Assembly: GCA_903900335.1 (NCBI GenBank)
Contig: CAIUMP010000003.1
Span: 1 to 46,585, forward strand
Source of the DNA: an uncultured Ignavibacteriota bacterium
GTDB lineage: Bacteria > Bacteroidota > Ignavibacteria > Palsa-1295
Direction: 5' to 3'
DNA: 46,585 nt
Position 1 is the stretch's first letter. Each line of letters starts with the position of its first letter. The position numbers and the translations under genes were made by a program. This document shows, piece by piece, positions 45,525 through 46,585 of the stretch. The notes under the pieces were generated by a model. The model was given only the letters and a program-made list of their open reading frames with translations. It was not told the origin of the DNA and did no database searches.

Positions 45525-46585
45525 ATGTCAATGAGCATACTCAACGGAAAGAAGATCGCACTCGCCGTGACCGGATCGATCGCGGCGATAAAGTCACCCC
45601 TATTAGTGGACGAACTCTGCAATGCGGGGTGCGAGGTGACCGTGACTATGACCGATCACGCGACACGATTCGTTTCTCGGGAAACCATCACGGGAAGAAC
45701 TGCCGCTTCAGCGATCGTGGAAATCTTCCCCGCCGACTACGGGCCGGAACATGTCTCCCGCACCGCCACGGGTCAGGGCAACGCCACCTGGCATGTCCAT
45801 CTTGGCCGCACCACCGATGTCATGCTCATCGCACCGTGCTCCGCGACGACGATCGGCAAGCTCCGCGCTGGCATCTATGACAACCCGGTCACCCTGCTCG
45901 CCGCATCGCTTCCGCGAGATACGCCGCTGATCGTCGCACCAGCGATGGACGAAGAGATGTGGCTGCAACCGGCGCTACAAGAGTCGCTTACATGGCTGAA
46001 GGATCACGGAGTCGCAGTCATTGGCCCGGTCAGTGGCCCGCTTGCAAGTGGGCTTACGGGAATGGGACGAATGACCGAGCCCACCGAGATCGTTCAACAA
46101 GTAGCAGAACTTCTCGCCTCAAGAACCGCGCTCGCAGGAAAGCGCATCCTCATCACCGGCGGCCCAACCTACGAGCCGATCGACGCCGTCCGATTCATCG
46201 GCAATCGCTCCAGCGGCAAAATGGCGGCCGCACTCGCGGAGACGGCTAGCGCAATGGGAGCGAATGTCACTCTTATCATGGGGCCCTCATCGGTTACAAC
46301 AACCGGCCGAACTACAAGGCTTAATATCGAAACCGCTGAGGAGATGCACAGGGCCGTTCTGCAAGAACTTGCCGATGCCGACATCATCATCATGTCCGCC
46401 GCTGTCGCTGACTTCACCCCCGAGACCGTCAGCGAATCCAAGATGAAGAAGCGCGAGATGGATTCCGATGATGGCACCGTCACCATCCGACTCAAACCCA
46501 CCACCGACATCCTCGCCGAAATCGCAAAGCGGAAACGACCGGGCCAAATCATTGTTGGGTTCGCTCTTGAGAAGGGCGATCAGGC
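45525..46585 (+). CDS. coaBC: CoaBC, coenzyme A synthesis (partial, runs off window)
   Basis: The first 353 residues of a bifunctional phosphopantothenoylcysteine synthetase/decarboxylase. The decarboxylase (CoaC) half has the flavin-binding IALAVTGSIAAIKSP, the likely catalytic His in HVHLGRTTDVMLIAPCSATT, and APAMDEEMW; this has Asp where many families have Asn (PAMN), a variant common in Bacteroidota. The synthetase (CoaB) half begins KRILITGGPTYEPIDAVRFIGNRSSGKM. ATGs at 45525 and 45531 are both possible starts. The gene continues beyond 46585. It is divergent from the giant surface protein. Confidence 0.95.
   Translation, partial: MSMSILNGKKIALAVTGSIAAIKSPLLVDELCNAGCEVTVTMTDHATRFVSRETITGRTAASAIVEIFPADYGPEHVSRTATGQGNATWHVHLGRTTDVMLIAPCSATTIGKLRAGIYDNPVTLLAASLPRDTPLIVAPAMDEEMWLQPALQESLTWLKDHGVAVIGPVSGPLASGLTGMGRMTEPTEIVQQVAELLASRTALAGKRILITGGPTYEPIDAVRFIGNRSSGKMAAALAETASAMGANVTLIMGPSSVTTTGRTTRLNIETAEEMHRAVLQELADADIIIMSAAVADFTPETVSESKMKKREMDSDDGTVTIRLKPTTDILAEIAKRKRPGQIIVGFALEKGDQ

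Noticed and set aside
45374-45622. 82-residue minus-strand frame beside the giant surface protein
   Set aside because: It is antisense to the start of coaBC and has no independent signs of coding.

Overview
The window looks like a chromosomal segment of an uncultured member of the Bacteroidota/Chlorobi (FCB) group, perhaps an Ignavibacteria- or Kapaibacteria-like lineage. This is an inference from three things: two secreted proteins with C-terminal type IX secretion (T9SS) sorting domains, a fused CcoN/CcoO cbb3 oxidase subunit, and many short hairpin repeats of a kind common in that group. Some genes have clear Shine-Dalgarno sequences, which argues against a core Bacteroidia species. No rRNA, tRNA or CRISPR array was seen.

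Layout. 0-9.9 kb: a gene-free repeat-bearing start, a TPR protein, an orphan OmpR-type regulator, a PhyH-family dioxygenase, a lipoprotein, an M61 peptidase, a barrel-like secreted protein, an SDR dehydrogenase, a small conserved protein, a methyltransferase and an RluE-type pseudouridine synthase. 9.9-14.1 kb is an accessory stretch: a methyltransferase pseudogene with three in-frame stops, a DUF1801 protein, a RelE-like toxin with its antitoxin and an orphan HicB-like protein, a two-gene cassette between 36-base direct repeats, and a stand-alone reverse transcriptase of the unknown-group/defence type. 14.2-20 kb is housekeeping: groES-groEL under a CIRCE operator, purE-purK and isocitrate dehydrogenase. 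20.1-21.1 kb holds a small winged-helix regulator and gene remnants (a stop-interrupted rluE-like copy and an aldo/keto reductase tail).

21.2-34 kb is a respiratory region on the minus strand. A complete cbb3 oxidase operon (ccoI-ccoS-ccoNO-ccoQ-ccoP-ccoG-ccoH and a SafE-like membrane gene) lies beside a four-gene cluster: a membrane-anchored cupredoxin, a fused monoheme cytochrome/outer-membrane barrel resembling Cyc2, a diheme cytochrome c and a monoheme cytochrome c lipoprotein. Together these could carry electrons from outside the cell to oxygen. A divergent nnrS gene shares a regulatory region containing two matched 15-base dyads spaced 21 bp apart.

35.5-45.4 kb encodes surface or secreted proteins: a small T9SS cargo, a lipoprotein, a 1081-residue protein whose signal peptide is separated from its body by a run of eight G, and a 1739-residue SBBP/PKD-type T9SS cargo. 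The window ends inside coaBC.

The most interesting items are the cytochrome-porin/cupredoxin/cbb3 assembly, the reverse transcriptase with structured repeats directly at its 3' end, the G8 tract as a possible phase switch, and GTAG-headed repeats that coincide with TAG stop codons.
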